A program made the translations under genes and the position numbers. A stretch of 64,000 nucleotides of DNA. Origin: Paraspadella gotoi (Eukaryota > Chaetognatha). The stretch is taken from the NCBI GenBank assembly GCA_051294375.1, contig CM119264.1, positions 30,632,091 through 30,696,090 of the forward strand. The letters run 5' to 3'. Every line of letters starts with the position of its first letter. Positions within the stretch are counted from its first letter, which is position 1. Positions 46,176-57,802 of the stretch are shown here, in pieces. The notes beneath the pieces are model-generated. The model was not told the origin of the DNA. It did not search any database and worked only from the letters and a program-made list of their open reading frames with translations.

Positions 46176-47218
46176 ATGGGTCATATTTGCTCTCCTTACC
46201 GTCATTGCTATCATTGTCGTTAATTCTGAAATGGCCGTCAAAAATGACAATAACATCGTCTCTAAAGTATTAGATCTGTCATCATTGATGTCATTATCAG
46301 TTAGAAATGCGGACTCCAATTTTATCACAACTCAGTCCATTCCGGGAAACCGGCACACGTTCACTCTCAAGAACTATAAAATTTCTTCGAATCGACTGGA
46401 TTGTCTGTGGATGTGGGGTTCCAACTTCAAAAAATGAGGCGAAACCTCTCGGAAATATATGGGTTACTTTTCCTTTAATCAAAAAATACCCGCAGATAAA
46501 TAGAACCCTAGTCTCACGAAACGTACATCACCTGTATAGAGTCGCATATGCTTCTCTGACTCTCTTCCTTCTCTCTCTTCGATACCTGACAGACTTACGA
46601 TACGAAAAACGAAGAGACAATTCTTCCGTTTTCAACATGAAGATGTCCGAAAATACCTAACTCTCTGTGCCTCTCTCTCTCTCTCTCTCATCTACTCTCT
46701 CTCCTCTGTCTGGCTCCAGGGTCTCCCTTTCACTCTCTCTCTCTCCTCTCATCTCTCTTTTCTCTCTAGCTCTCATTCTCCTTCTCTCTAACATTCGGAT
46801 CATCTCTCTCTTTCTCCTCCTGCTCTCTCTTCTCCTCTTTCCCTCTACTGCTCTCTGCGCCCAGTTACTCTCGTGAGGAAAGACCATTCACGCCAGTCCG
46901 TCTCTCTGATTCTCTCGTGCCGCTCGCGATGAGCGTTTTTGGTCTATGACGACGGAATTATCAACAACAACAACAACAACACCACCACCACCGCTCCTTC
47001 TCCTCCATCGAAGAATCCGCTTTTGCGTTGGCGTTTATTTGTTTGTTGCGGTTTTTAATGTAATAGAGGCGAAGGCATATTCGTATTAGCATACTAATTG
47101 TTGGGAGAGTTGGATAGACGAGGAGATAAATAGACGGACAAACGGATATAAAGATTGTGCTACAGTTGAATAAACATATTCAGATAGAAAGAAAGGTATA
47201 TAGATAGATAGATAGATA
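46176..47218. other. Spacer with CT repeats, no gene seen
   Basis: Unique mixed sequence to 46660, CT-rich 46665-46860, then AAC/ACC trinucleotides (46962-46992) and a GATA run entering the 233-N gap (47219-47451). Confidence 0.7.
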
Positions 47219-47451
47219 NNNNNNNNNNNNNNNNNNNNNNNNNNNNNNNNNNNNNNNNNNNNNNNNNNNNNNNNNNNNNNNNNNNNNNNNNNNNNNNNNN
47301 NNNNNNNNNNNNNNNNNNNNNNNNNNNNNNNNNNNNNNNNNNNNNNNNNNNNNNNNNNNNNNNNNNNNNNNNNNNNNNNNNNNNNNNNNNNNNNNNNNNN
47401 NNNNNNNNNNNNNNNNNNNNNNNNNNNNNNNNNNNNNNNNNNNNNNNNNNN
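47219..47451. other. Assembly gap, 233 N
   Basis: Entered from a GATA microsatellite. Confidence 0.99.
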
Positions 47452-47869
47452 TTGGGGTATTGAATCAGGGGGAAAACATAGCTTGAAAGCTCTTTAAATA
47501 AATAAATTACAACTTTTTACATACATTGTTTAATGTTTATACTAACTTCATAACCCCGACACCAACAAAAGCAAAACAAAATAATAAACTAACTCTTTAA
47601 TCTCATTCACAATGTCCCATTTTTCCTCACCCATTCTACCTTTCCAAGGGTCTCTTTAGACCCACCCTTGTGCCTCACCTCCCAACCCATTTTCGAAGCC
47701 CCTTCCAGAACCCCTTTTTAATTCTCCCCTTCCACCTCCCTACTTTTCCCATTCTCCTTTTCCCTCGATACGAAATCTCATCAAAATCTCTTGAGTTTCT
47801 TTTTCGAGAGAAATTATTATCTGTCGTTGAGATGAGATTTTAACCGACTTTCCCGCGGACGTCCGTCCC

Positions 47870-48270
47870 TCTGTCCGTCCGTCCGTCCTTCCGTCAGATC
47901 ATTAATCAGTACCTTTGTACATTCCTCCGTCAATTCATCCAAGTCCTTTTTTACGTCTGTCAGTCTCTCGGTCCGTCTGTCCTTTCTTGCGACAGTTTAT
48001 TCATAAGTCCGTTTGTCCGTCTGACCGTCAATTCATCCGGAGGTTAATCCATCTGTCCGTCTATCCATCCCACCATCCATCCGTCCTTCCGTCCGTCTTG
48101 CTCCGCATCCATCCATTCTTCCCTTTGTCCGTTTATCTCGTATTCTATCCATCGGTCCCTCCGTCCTTTCCTTTCCTCCCTATCTTCCTAATCTGTCACT
48201 TTCTCCGTTATTAATCCAACTGTCTATCTCTACATCCAGTCCATCCATCTGTCCGTCTTTCATTCCCTCC
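47870..48270 (+). repeat. Imperfect CCGT / CATC tetranucleotide array
   Basis: GTCCGTCC, TCATCC and CTGTCC words over about 400 bp with frequent changes of unit. The Ser/Pro/Val-rich frame at 47915-48214 is a shadow. Confidence 0.85.
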
Positions 48271-48384
48271 CAGCAAGGTCCCGCCCCCCTATCCGCCATC
48301 GTCTTACCTTCAGGACACAATAATCTGTTGCAGCCTTTCAATCTTCTTCATGTTCTTAATACATCAGTCTGACAAAATGAAGTG

Positions 48385-48431
<47 letters not shown>

Positions 48432-49164
48432 AAATGTTTATAATTTTCTATGCCTCGAGCGTTCGATTCGACGGCCGTAGGTTGAACTGGCTTTAACATG
48501 GAGAGGTTTTCTAAATCTCGAATGACGTAAATGTCGAATAAATGACGAATAAATCGTGCATAAGTTTATTATTGAAGGGAATAAATAAATGGCGAAATCA
48601 ATGTCGTATAATAAATTGGGGTAGAAAATCCTTGGATTGGGTAAAAACTACAGTTCCATTCGGCCGATCTTTTCCAGAGAAACGATTCTGATCGAATAAC
48701 AAGTGACGAGGTTTTCGGCCGAAAGAAACCAAAAGAAAGCGACTCGAACGGTGAAAAGACTGGTCTGAAAAGGTCTACAGAAATGACCAGGGAAAAATGA
48801 ATGGACGTGAGGTCACAAAATCTTTCAATGAGAATAGATTCAAAGATTAATCTTAATTCATTTGTCAAATAAGAAGGGGTATTAAAAATATCGTCTCGGA
48901 AAAAATTATATCACATAGTTGTTAAAAAGTCCATTTATTCAATAAATAATATATAAAATATGAGTAAAACATGCTCAATATTTGTGGGCTTTTTTGGCAT
49001 TATGTACCGCCTGCATTTGTGCTTCTTGATGTTCCAGAGCGAGGATCCAAAGAGAGTTGCAGTGCTTTGGGCATAACCAAACAATAGACTGATATGTACA
49101 GATATGTACAAACATGAAATGGTTAGACTTCAAAACTTAAAAATTCTGGATTGCCACAAGGAAA
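48271..49164. other. Spacer, no gene seen
   Basis: GA repeat at 48391-48427 in otherwise unique AT-rich sequence. The minus-strand open frame 48868-48569 has no recognisable content. Confidence 0.7.
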
Positions 49165-49290
49165 TGAAGTATATGAAATTGGTACAACCAATGTAAAAAT
49201 TATCCATTCATTTAATAAATAAGCTTTCTTGCCCCTGACTTTGGACAGGCTTTGATGGTTTAAGGCCTCCATCACTCTTACAAGATAATG
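49165..49290 (+). repeat. Dispersed repeat A, copy 2
   Basis: Direct match to 16525-16650 over about 120 bp, including the CTTGCCCCTGACTTTGG core. Downstream sequences differ after about 30 bp, giving an approximate right boundary. Confidence 0.75.
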
Positions 49291-49659
49291 ACATAGCAGG
49301 TCTCTGCAAGCTTTCAATCAAGATTCTCACAGTCTCGTTTATTCACTCCCAGAGTACCTGGCTTTCCTATAAATGAAGTGGTATAATATTTCAAAGAATG
49401 TTTCAATTGTATGAAAATGGTATTGAAATGGTATTATTGTGTTACGTTATGGTATTATGGTATATGGTATTATGGAAAGACCAAGTTAGCGAAGGGAGAA
49501 AAGGGAAAAAGGATTAACGTAATTTAAGCAAAGTTACTAAAAGAAGGCAATAACGGTTGAAGATTAAAAGCCTTGGAAACTCAAGGCGAATGAGGAGGGG
49601 AGAGAAAGAAATGGGGAAAAAGAAGAGAGAGAGAGAGAGAGAATATGTTGGACAGGAGA

Positions 49660-50195
49660 AAAGAAAAGGGAAAGAAAAGCTGAGGAAAGAAAGCTAAAAA
49701 GAAAGAGAGATGGAAGGAAAGAAAGTAAAAAAGAAAGGAAAAGGAAAGCTGAGGAAAGAAAGATAGAATGAAAGAGAGAAGGAAGGAAAGAAAGTAAAAA
49801 AGAAAGGAAAAGGAAAGCTGAGGAAAGAAAGATAAAAAGAAAGAGAGAAGGAAGGAAAGAAAGTAAAAAAGAAAGATAAAGAAAAGCAGAGGAAAGAAAG
49901 ACAGAATGACAGAGAGAAGGAAGGAAAGAAAGTAAAAAAAATATAAAGAAAAGCTGAGGAAAGAAAGATAGAATGAAAGAATGAAGGAAAGAATGTAAAA
50001 AAGAAAGGTAAAGGAAAGCTTGGGAAAAAAAGATAGAAGGAAATAGAGAAGAAAATAAAGAAAGTAAAAAAGAAAGATAAAGGATAGCTGAGGAAAGAAA
50101 GACAGAATTAAAGAAATATGGAAGGAAAGAAAGTAAAAAAGAAAGGTAAAGGAAAGCTGAAGAAAAAAAGATTGAATGAAAGAGAGAAGGAAGGA
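49660..50195 (+). repeat. About 62-bp purine-rich minisatellite, eight copies
   Basis: Each unit carries GGAAAGCTGAGGAAAGAAAG, then a GATAGAATGAAAGAGAGAAG-like part and a GGAAAGAAAGTAAAAAAGAA-like part. Starts at about 49676, 49754, 49816, 49877, 49941, 50015, 50085 and 50152, so most periods are 61-74 bp. Nearly pure purine except for the CT in the unit. Confidence 0.9.
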
Positions 50196-50199
50196 ACTA

Positions 50200-50901
50200 G
50201 TTAATTTATATTAATTTATTTATAAGAAAGAAATTAGAATTGAAAGAAATTCAAAATAAAACGCGATCGCGGAAAAGAAAAAGATGATAAATGAGATGAA
50301 CGCTTTTTACTAAAGAAAGCATGATACTGAAGACGTATCAAAGAATAGGTAATAAAGCATTGAGCGTCAGGGATTTCTTAGGTGTACCGTGTACTGAGAT
50401 CTGCAGGTAACCGCTCCCGCAGAGACGGAGAGCATCGCTCACTACCCTCGGACGAGTAAGGTGACGACCTGAGCACTGAGCAGATTATGATGATGAGAGA
50501 CCGATGAGCAGCCAGATGATCTGAGATTGCGACTGAGAAGGACATGAAAGAGATGACGAGAACGAAGGACTGAGGAGGAAAAGGGCAAACCGCCTTGGGC
50601 TTTAGAGAGAGATGGCAGAAAAAGATAAAAGTTTAATCGATTTGGAAAACGAAAAAAGAATTTTGTCTGTTTCGACATTTTTGCTTTTATCCTTCTATTC
50701 TTTGACTTTTTAAAAAGAGAAATTGGGTGTACTTGGAAGTTACTTTTGAAACAATAAATAAAATATTGTTTAAAATATTGTTTTGTGTTTGATTAGTAAA
50801 TATGGTATCATTTTTATTTTATCAACATAGTGAAAATTTTGACAAATCGTGTTATTATGATCGCAGGAAATAAATCATACTTTATTCTCTTGTTTGTCAT
50901 C

Positions 50902-50963
<62 letters not shown>

Positions 50964-51300
50964 CTTCCAAGGACGCAGTCGCTTCCAATCTCCATCCGGG
51001 TTTTCCAAACTGAGCACAACAACAACGACAAGGTGGGCTGCGGCTGGCTGCGGAGGCGGCGCTATCTCTCCGCTTTCGTTCCAACATCAATCATGTTTCC
51101 ATTGACAACCAGAACATTTTTTTTTCGCAATGGAATCCGTCATTGGACAGAATCGGAAAAAAAAGGGAGAGAAAATCTGGACTAAACGAAAAACTGGACA
51201 TCGGAAGGTCGCCCGTTCGATTCCCGGCAATGCTAAAAGTTAGTTTTGTTTTTTTTTAATCCCTCGTAAAGCTTTTCAACGCCACCTAAGATGGCGCTGC
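50200..51300. other. Spacer, no gene seen
   Basis: AT-rich with a CT microsatellite at 50905-50956. At 51205-51222 a CCCGTTCGATTCCCGG word resembles a pol III B box but no tRNA fold is present. Confidence 0.7.
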
Positions 51301-51377
51301 GCACAGTTTAGACAACCGTCGTGCCAAAAAATTCCTTAACGGCAGAAAAGACTATCTGCAATGCAAGAGAATTGCTG

Positions 51378-51618
51378 CTATAGACTACAAGCGTCGCTGA
51401 AGTTTTGATGCAGCAGAAGCAACTGATTCTGTAAAACCAGATGGAGATCGCAAGACAACCACAAGAGAATTTCGCGCTCCCCGAAGCTTCGGAGGAGCTT
51501 TGCCGCTTCGGCAAAGATTTCTGCTCCAGTGGAGATTATCCTGTTTTGCGAATTCAACTCGTCTACGAATTGAAGGAGCAAAAGATAAATCCTTGAGAGA
51601 CGCAGAAATCCTCAATGA
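51378..51618 (-). CDS. Possible 3' part of a coding sequence, cut by a gap
   Basis: Minus-strand frame open from the N gap (51619) to a stop at about 51378, at least 77 residues. It is Leu/Glu/Ala-rich and looks helical (for example IFAEAAKLLRSFGEREIL and LVLQNQLLLLHQ). Base composition is more balanced than the surroundings. A second minus frame over the same bases is also open, which weakens the case. No family is recognised. The 346-N gap upstream hides the rest. Confidence 0.22.
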
Positions 51619-51964
51619 NNNNNNNNNNNNNNNNNNNNNNNNNNNNNNNNNNNNNNNNNNNNNNNNNNNNNNNNNNNNNNNNNNNNNNNNNNNNNNNNNN
51701 NNNNNNNNNNNNNNNNNNNNNNNNNNNNNNNNNNNNNNNNNNNNNNNNNNNNNNNNNNNNNNNNNNNNNNNNNNNNNNNNNNNNNNNNNNNNNNNNNNNN
51801 NNNNNNNNNNNNNNNNNNNNNNNNNNNNNNNNNNNNNNNNNNNNNNNNNNNNNNNNNNNNNNNNNNNNNNNNNNNNNNNNNNNNNNNNNNNNNNNNNNNN
51901 NNNNNNNNNNNNNNNNNNNNNNNNNNNNNNNNNNNNNNNNNNNNNNNNNNNNNNNNNNNNNNNN
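51619..51964. other. Assembly gap, 346 N
   Basis: Largest gap in the window. It interrupts the possible coding stretch on its left. Confidence 0.99.
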
Positions 51965-52267
51965 TTCCTTTTTATTTGAAAAGAAACAGGAGTAATTCAG
52001 GGCAAATTTCTTCAACCACAAGGAAAAAAATGTCTAAAAATAGACTTTCATTGATCTCATTTCAAGGAAGGTAGTAAGTAGTAAATTGAGTTATTTACTA
52101 AGAAAGTAGCATAAATTAAAAAAGGAGAGAAAATTTAGTGAGAAAAATAAATTAAAATAAGAAAACAATTATTGAAAAATATTAATGAGAAATTATGAGA
52201 ATAAAATTAAAAAATGAAAAGAAAGAGAAAAAAAGCAACGACGCGACATCTATTACGAAGAAAGATA

Positions 52268-52406
52268 ACAACAACAACAACAACAACAAAAACAACAACA
52301 ACAACAAAAACAACAACAACAACAGACGTCCCTCAACGCCTCATCACCTCCGCTCTTTGCCATCGCGCAGATACAAAGCGTCTCTCTCTCTCTCTCTCTC
52401 TCTCTC
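52268..52406 (+). repeat. (AAC)n and (CT)n microsatellites
   Basis: AAC repeat at 52268-52325 with a few AAAACAAC interruptions, about 55 bp of unique sequence, then CT repeat into a 10-N gap (52407-52416). Confidence 0.95.
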
Positions 52407-52416
52407 NNNNNNNNNN
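52407..52416. other. Assembly gap, 10 N
   Basis: Inside a CT / CCTCC repeat. Confidence 0.99.
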
Positions 52417-52577
52417 CCTCCCTGCCTCTCTCCCTCCCTCCCTCTCTATCAGCGCTTCTATTACGAGCGATTAAAAGCCCAGGAAAATACCGCGCGAGGC
52501 AGCAAAAAAAAAAGTTTAGTGAAAAAAATATTTTTTTTTACGTTTGTCCTTCGATTCTCTTGAGGTCGCGTTATTGC

Positions 52578-52675
52578 ACGGGGTGTAGAAGGGAGGAAAG
52601 GGGAGATGGGGTAGGGAAGAGGGTCTGAGGGTGCGGGGTAAGGAATAGGGAGGAAAGATGGGGTGTAAAAAGTTA
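52578..52675 (+). repeat. G-rich minisatellite, related to 59190-59340
   Basis: Units with GGGTGTAGAAGGGAGG, GGGGAGATGGGGTAGG and GGGAGGAAAGATGGGGTG. Runs of three or four G are closely spaced. Shares the GGGGTRTAGAAGGGAGG word with the array at 59235-59335. Confidence 0.75.
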
Positions 52676-52813
52676 TCAAAACGAATAAATATTAAATAAC
52701 TATGTAGCATTCATTTCGGCGAAAAATTTTTGTAAAAAGGTTGCTTTTTAAAATAAAAAAAAGATAAGAAAAGTTAAAGAGAAGAAGAGAAGAAAGAAAT
52801 GTAAAGAAAGGTT

Positions 52814-52819
<6 letters not shown>

Positions 52820-52857
<38 letters not shown>

Positions 52858-52885
52858 TAAAGAGAGAGATAAAGAGAGAGAGATG
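52820..52885 (+). repeat. (GA)n microsatellite
   Basis: GA with AGATAAAG interruptions, shortly before a 167-N gap (52957-53123). Confidence 0.93.
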
Positions 52886-52956
52886 GGTGATTTTAGTCCT
52901 AAGGGTGAAAATGACGCAATTACCTCAACTTACCTAAACTCACTTCAACGCCGAAA

Positions 52957-53123
52957 NNNNNNNNNNNNNNNNNNNNNNNNNNNNNNNNNNNNNNNNNNNN
53001 NNNNNNNNNNNNNNNNNNNNNNNNNNNNNNNNNNNNNNNNNNNNNNNNNNNNNNNNNNNNNNNNNNNNNNNNNNNNNNNNNNNNNNNNNNNNNNNNNNNN
53101 NNNNNNNNNNNNNNNNNNNNNNN
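52957..53123. other. Assembly gap, 167 N
   Basis: Both flanks contain TCAACG words; local duplication is possible. Confidence 0.99.
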
Positions 53124-54600
53124 TCTTTTCTCAACGCTACATCGAAAAAGTTGAGAAAAAAAAGATTTTTTGCTTAATAGTTTTTCTTTACACGCCTAAA
53201 AATGGGCCTTTACTTTCCACAATTATTACATAGGAAATAGTTAAAGTTGAATAGTCTTTGTTGTTACTTAAATCTCTTTACAAAAGTTTTAAAATTTACA
53301 GTCAATTCTCATACACTTAAAATTATGGCGCTATTTTCCGTAATTGCCTTATTTCTGTTCTTTATTCCCATAATCCATAACCCTATTCATATTCTTAATT
53401 ATGGCATAATATGAGCATTGTTTTAATATCAAAATAGCTTCAATTTTCTTTTTTTCCTCAAAGATGTCTCTGAGGGTCGCGTAATTTCCGTCGGGTGACG
53501 GACGTCATCGTCATTCGCGAGACGTCGCGCCCTCTCGCAAGGACTGAGGCTCATTCACTGTCAAAAAAAAAAAAAAAAGAAACTATCATTCTATCGATTA
53601 AGAAATTTTATTTACTGAAAAAAATTATGTTATATCTCTATATTTTTTTTCTGTTCATCAAATCTAGGCTCTTTTTTTTTAAATCGACCCATTTCAATTT
53701 AAATTTAAAATTAAGTTTGGTTTTAGATTTAATAATAATAAAGAAAGTAAGCTTGGTTTATTAGGAGAAATTATAAAAGTTTTATCAACTTTAATTACAC
53801 AATGATAACTAATGTTAATTGATAAAGATTATGCAGATTAAAAAAACAATAAACAAATATAATGAAATATAATTTGATACTGATTTTTTGAAGGTAAGTT
53901 TAAGAGTGATTACGTTCCCTTTCCTGAGGAAAGCCTCTTCTGTGATTAGTGAATCAGTAGAAAAGACGGAGAAGCCAAAAAAAGCAAGGTACTTGATAAT
54001 CCATTCTCTGCAATATTTCTCATCCTCTTATTTTTATGGACGGGTTAGTTTCTTAGCGTCAGTCTCTTTTTTTCCATCCTACCTAACTGAATATTGGCCC
54101 CTTGTCTAGCTCATATGTCTACCTCAGGTAAAAAGTAAGAGCCTGTTGGGCAGTTAAGGTCTACCATGGGTGGTATTGTTTTGTCATCCATAAATTATTA
54201 AGATATATGAAGGAAATAATCTGTTAATGTCTTTGCCAATAAGTTTAGCTTGTTGTATCTGTTTGTTGGGTTTTGGTGGATTGAAAGTATTTGATTATTA
54301 AATAATGAAGAAGTGAATTAAAATTTGAGATAAGCCATAGAATAAATAATTAGATTAGGGGTGAGGGTTTGAGATTAAAAATTAAAGTTAGAGATTAGGT
54401 TTAGTTATTAGGAATTGAGTTAGTGGATTAGAGATTAAGTTAAGACTAAGATAAAGGCTGAAGATTATATTTAATTTTTGGTAAAAGCTAAATGTTACAG
54501 CTAAAAGTAAGTTTAGGGATTAAGAATCGAAATGGGGCGCTCTGGGTAAATTGTGCACGAATCGTAAGATTTTTTTTGTCTTCAACCGATTTTCTCTCTT
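53124..54600. other. AT-rich spacer, no gene seen
   Basis: Low GC, many A/T homopolymers, and at 54355-54520 a degenerate GATTAGGGTTTAG-like stretch. No coding frame of note. Confidence 0.7.
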
Positions 54601-54639
54601 TTTCCCATTTTCTCTCGTTTATTGCCTTTTTTTTCTATC

Positions 54640-54690
54640 CCAGTCTCTCTGTCTCTCTCTCTCTCTGTCTCTCTCTCTCTCTCTCGCTTT
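54640..54690 (+). repeat. CT microsatellite
   Basis: CTCTGTCTCT-type repeat. About 130 bp downstream the complementary GA repeats begin, so the pair could form a hairpin. Confidence 0.9.
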
Positions 54691-54814
54691 CTTTTTTTTC
54701 ACGTTTATTGCCATGTGTCTCGCTCTCTATTCGAGGTTTTTTTCTCTCTGCGCACAGAATATTTTTCGTCGCTCGAATTTCGGTGGTTCGGAGAAAGAAG
54801 AGGGGGATAGGGAG

Positions 54815-55012
54815 AGAGAGAGAGAGAGAGAGGAGAAGAGAGAGGAGAGAGAGAGAGAGAAAGAGAGAACGAGAGAGAGAGAACGAGAGAGAGAGAGAGA
54901 ACGAGTGAACAGTGATCGATGGTAGGAAATGAGAGAGTCGGTGATTTTCACTGTTGAGAAAGTGAACGTTTGGGGGAGAGAGGGAGAGAGAGGGAGAGAG
55001 AGATAGAGAGAG

Positions 55013-55066
<54 letters not shown>

Positions 55067-55840
55067 TCGAGATAAGGGTTAGAGATGATAGAGAAAAATT
55101 AAGAACAAAGAGGGAGATGGAGGAAGGAGTAAGAAAAAAGAAGGAAGAGAAAGAAAAAAAGGAGGAAGGAGAAAGAAAAAAGGAGGAAGAAAAAGAAGAA
55201 AGAAGGAAGGAGAACGAAAAAAGGAGGAAGGAGAAAGAAAAAAGGAGGAAGAAAAAGAAGAAGAGAGGAAGAAGAAAAAAAAAAGGAAGAAGAAGAAAGA
55301 AACAGGAGGAAGGAGAAAGAAAAAAGAAGGAAGGAGAAAGAAAAAAGGAGGAAGAAAAAGTAGAAAGAAGGAAGAAGAACGAAAAAAGGGGGAGGGAGGG
55401 AGGAAGAAAATGAAGGAAGGAGGAAAAAAAGAAAAAGGAGGAAGAAGAAGAAACAGGAGAAGGAGAAAGAAAAAAGGAGGAAGGAGAAAGAAAAAAAGAA
55501 AGGAGAGGAGGAGAAAGAAAATAGGAGGAAGAGAAGAAAAAAGATAAGGAGAAGAATTAAGGAAGAAAGAATAAGGGAGGAGAAAGAAAAAAGGAGAAAG
55601 GTAAATGAAAAAGGATGAAGAAAAAGAAGAAAGTAGGATGGAGAGAGAGAAAAAAGGAGGAAGAAGAAAGAAAAAAAAGGAAAGAGAAAAAAGGAAAGAG
55701 AAAGAAAAAAGGAGGAAGAAAAAAGAAGAAAGGAGGAAGGAGAAAGAAAAAAAGAGGCAGAGAAAAGAAAAGGTAATGTTAAGAATTGCAAAAAAAAGAG
55801 GAAAATTAGGAAAGAAACTCAAGGAGAAAAAAAAAGAATA
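54815..55840 (+). repeat. 1-kb polypurine stretch
   Basis: GA repeats (54815-54905 and 54975-55065) pass into a GGAGGAAGGAGAAAGAAAAA-type array of roughly 20-24-bp units (55100-55770). Pyrimidines are very rare in 55100-55780. Lys/Glu/Arg-rich plus-strand and Ser/Phe-rich minus-strand frames are shadows. Such mirror-rich purine tracts can form triplex DNA; that is a general property, not shown here. Confidence 0.92.
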
Positions 55841-55979
55841 ATGGGTAGGGATGGGGTTTTCTTAGAATTCCCTCTGAGCTTTATTTAGATTTGGTTTTCC
55901 CTGTATTTCTTTTCAGTTGCCTCTTTTTCTCTTGTCTATCATTTCTTTTCTCTTTCTGTCGAATTTATTTTCTGCTTTT

Positions 55980-56470
55980 GCGAAAAAAAAAGAAAAAACA
56001 TCACGTGATCGATCACTAAAACTAAAGGGAAAGAAAAGAGAAAATAAAAAAAAGGAAAAAAATGAAGGAAAATAAACGAAAAGAGAAAAAACGGAACAAA
56101 AACAGAAAAGAAAGAAAGAAAAAATAAAGGCACAAAGAAAAGAAAAGAAAAAAAAAGAAAAAAGTAAAAAGAAGGAAAGACTATTTTTTAAATTGTGAAG
56201 AAATTTTTAAAAAATTTAAAAAAAAAAGAAAAAAATTTTCGCCCAAACGAAAATCCGAAAAACTATATTTCCATCGGCATTTTTTTTTTTTTTGAGTTGA
56301 AAGATTTATTTTCTGACAAATTGCCATGAATTTAATACATTTATATTTCTTCCCGCATAATTTGACTAAAAACAAACAAAGAAGCGAAAAACGTAATATT
56401 GTTCTCGTCGTCTTTGTCTCTATTTGAGTCCCTCTTTCGCTTTTTTTGGTTTCCTTCAAACATTCTATTC
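55980..56470. other. A-rich spacer, no gene seen
   Basis: AAAAGAAAAG-type low complexity to 56240, then AT-rich unique sequence. Confidence 0.75.
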
Positions 56471-56473
56471 ACG

Positions 56474-56474
56474 A

Positions 56475-56538
<64 letters not shown>
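56474..56538 (+). repeat. (GA)n / GACA microsatellite
   Basis: GA with two GAGACAGA interruptions. Confidence 0.95.
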
Positions 56539-56539
<1 letters not shown>

Positions 56540-56929
56540 ACAAAAAAAAACACAATTTGGGCCAAATGGGTTTGGCAATCGTGACTTTTCATTTCTCTTC
56601 TCTTTCTCTTCTCTTTTGAGGTATGAGTGTTTCATGACGACGACTCATTATTTCGTTTTGCGTCTTAAATCGTTTTTCTTGCTTTCTTTTCTTGAAAGAA
56701 AGAAAAGCCAGTGTCAGCGCAGGGGATGTGAACTGCGAAGTTCACTGAACTGGCAAGAAGAAAATTGAATAAAATATGAATACATTGATATATTGTACAT
56801 ATATCTGTACATACATGTACAGAAACAAAGAAGTCTCTAAAGGAAGACAGAAAAAAGTTTTGCGGAACAAAAGAGCATCTCGCGCATGAGGGAAGCTCAA
56901 TGCGGAAGATGGGCGTTCGATGGCAAGGT

Positions 56930-56979
56930 CATGAGAGAGAGAGAGAAAGAGAGAGACGAGAGAGAGCAGAGAGAGAGAC

Positions 56980-57015
<36 letters not shown>

Positions 57016-57089
57016 TTTTATCATTTGGAGAATGGGAAAAAAAAGAGTATTGCCGCTCTCGTTGGAGAACGAAAGAGGAGAGAAGAGAG

Positions 57090-57178
<89 letters not shown>

Positions 57179-57213
57179 CAGACGAGAGCAGAGAGAGAGA
57201 GAGAGAGAGAGAG
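56930..57213 (+). repeat. GA microsatellite cluster
   Basis: Two GA arrays (56930-57015 and 57072-57213) separated by about 55 bp of unique sequence. Arg/Glu-rich ORFs of 130-200 codons spanning them are shadows. Confidence 0.93.
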
Positions 57214-57599
57214 GCACTTTGTATTCCAGGCAAAAACAACGTTGTTTACATTTGTTCTCGCGATTTTGTTCGTCGAAGCAGAAAGGAATTGAGGCAACGA
57301 GATTTTTGCATCTCGACTCACGATTCACGTTGGAAAGTCACGGATTTCGAGCTACGATTGAGCCTAATATATTACAGAGATGCACACGAATATTGTCTTA
57401 CTTAATTCAGGGTTTCATTTCAAAAATGCTTAATCCGAAATCTTCAAATATTCAAATCCACAAATCTACATATTTAAATCTAAAAACGATATAAAAGTTC
57501 AAATTTAAATACAAATTCGATCGTTTTATTTTTGAATTAATTCGCGAACACAGTTTTTTATTATATTTGTTTTGGTCTTTTTAAACTTTTTTTTGTTTG

Positions 57600-57790
57600 C
57601 TTTTTTTTTTTAGTTGCGCCTAACCCTCTTAGGCAGCCATGGAACGGGTCCTCGGCTCGGAACTTAGCTTGAGGGTTTTCCACGCTCCCAAGGCGTCACG
57701 CTTCCCACAGGGTAGAGGTACCATTGTGGATCGATCCCGGTACCCAATGGTCATGAGCTGATGGTATTTCTCAATGATGAGGGATGTGAA
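57600..57790 (-). mobile_element. Possible retroposed element ending in poly(A)
   Basis: On the minus strand a GC-moderate segment of about 170 bp ends in GGTTAGGCGCAACTAAAAAA and a further A-rich stretch, as expected for a SINE or the 3' end of a LINE. GGGATCGATCC on the minus strand at about 57728-57738 resembles a pol III B box, but no clear A box was found. Only this one copy was noticed in the window, so the family is unproven. Confidence 0.35.
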
Positions 57791-57802
57791 CTAAAGACAT
57801 CA

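Noticed and set aside
45879-46328. Asn/Asp/Gly-rich protein gene on the minus strand
   Set aside because: The repeat part is a simple minisatellite, and the frame crosses a 25-N gap on one side.
51150-51235. tRNA gene
   Set aside because: A B-box-like CCCGTTCGATTCCCGG is present, but the T stem does not pair properly and no acceptor stem or A box is found upstream.
55079-55822. Ser/Phe-rich ORF of 247 codons, membrane-protein-like
   Set aside because: Pure translation of a polypurine strand; several frames open simultaneously.
56886-57494. Arg/Glu-rich ORF of 202 codons
   Set aside because: Mostly GA microsatellite; the non-repeat tail after 57215 has no recognisable content.
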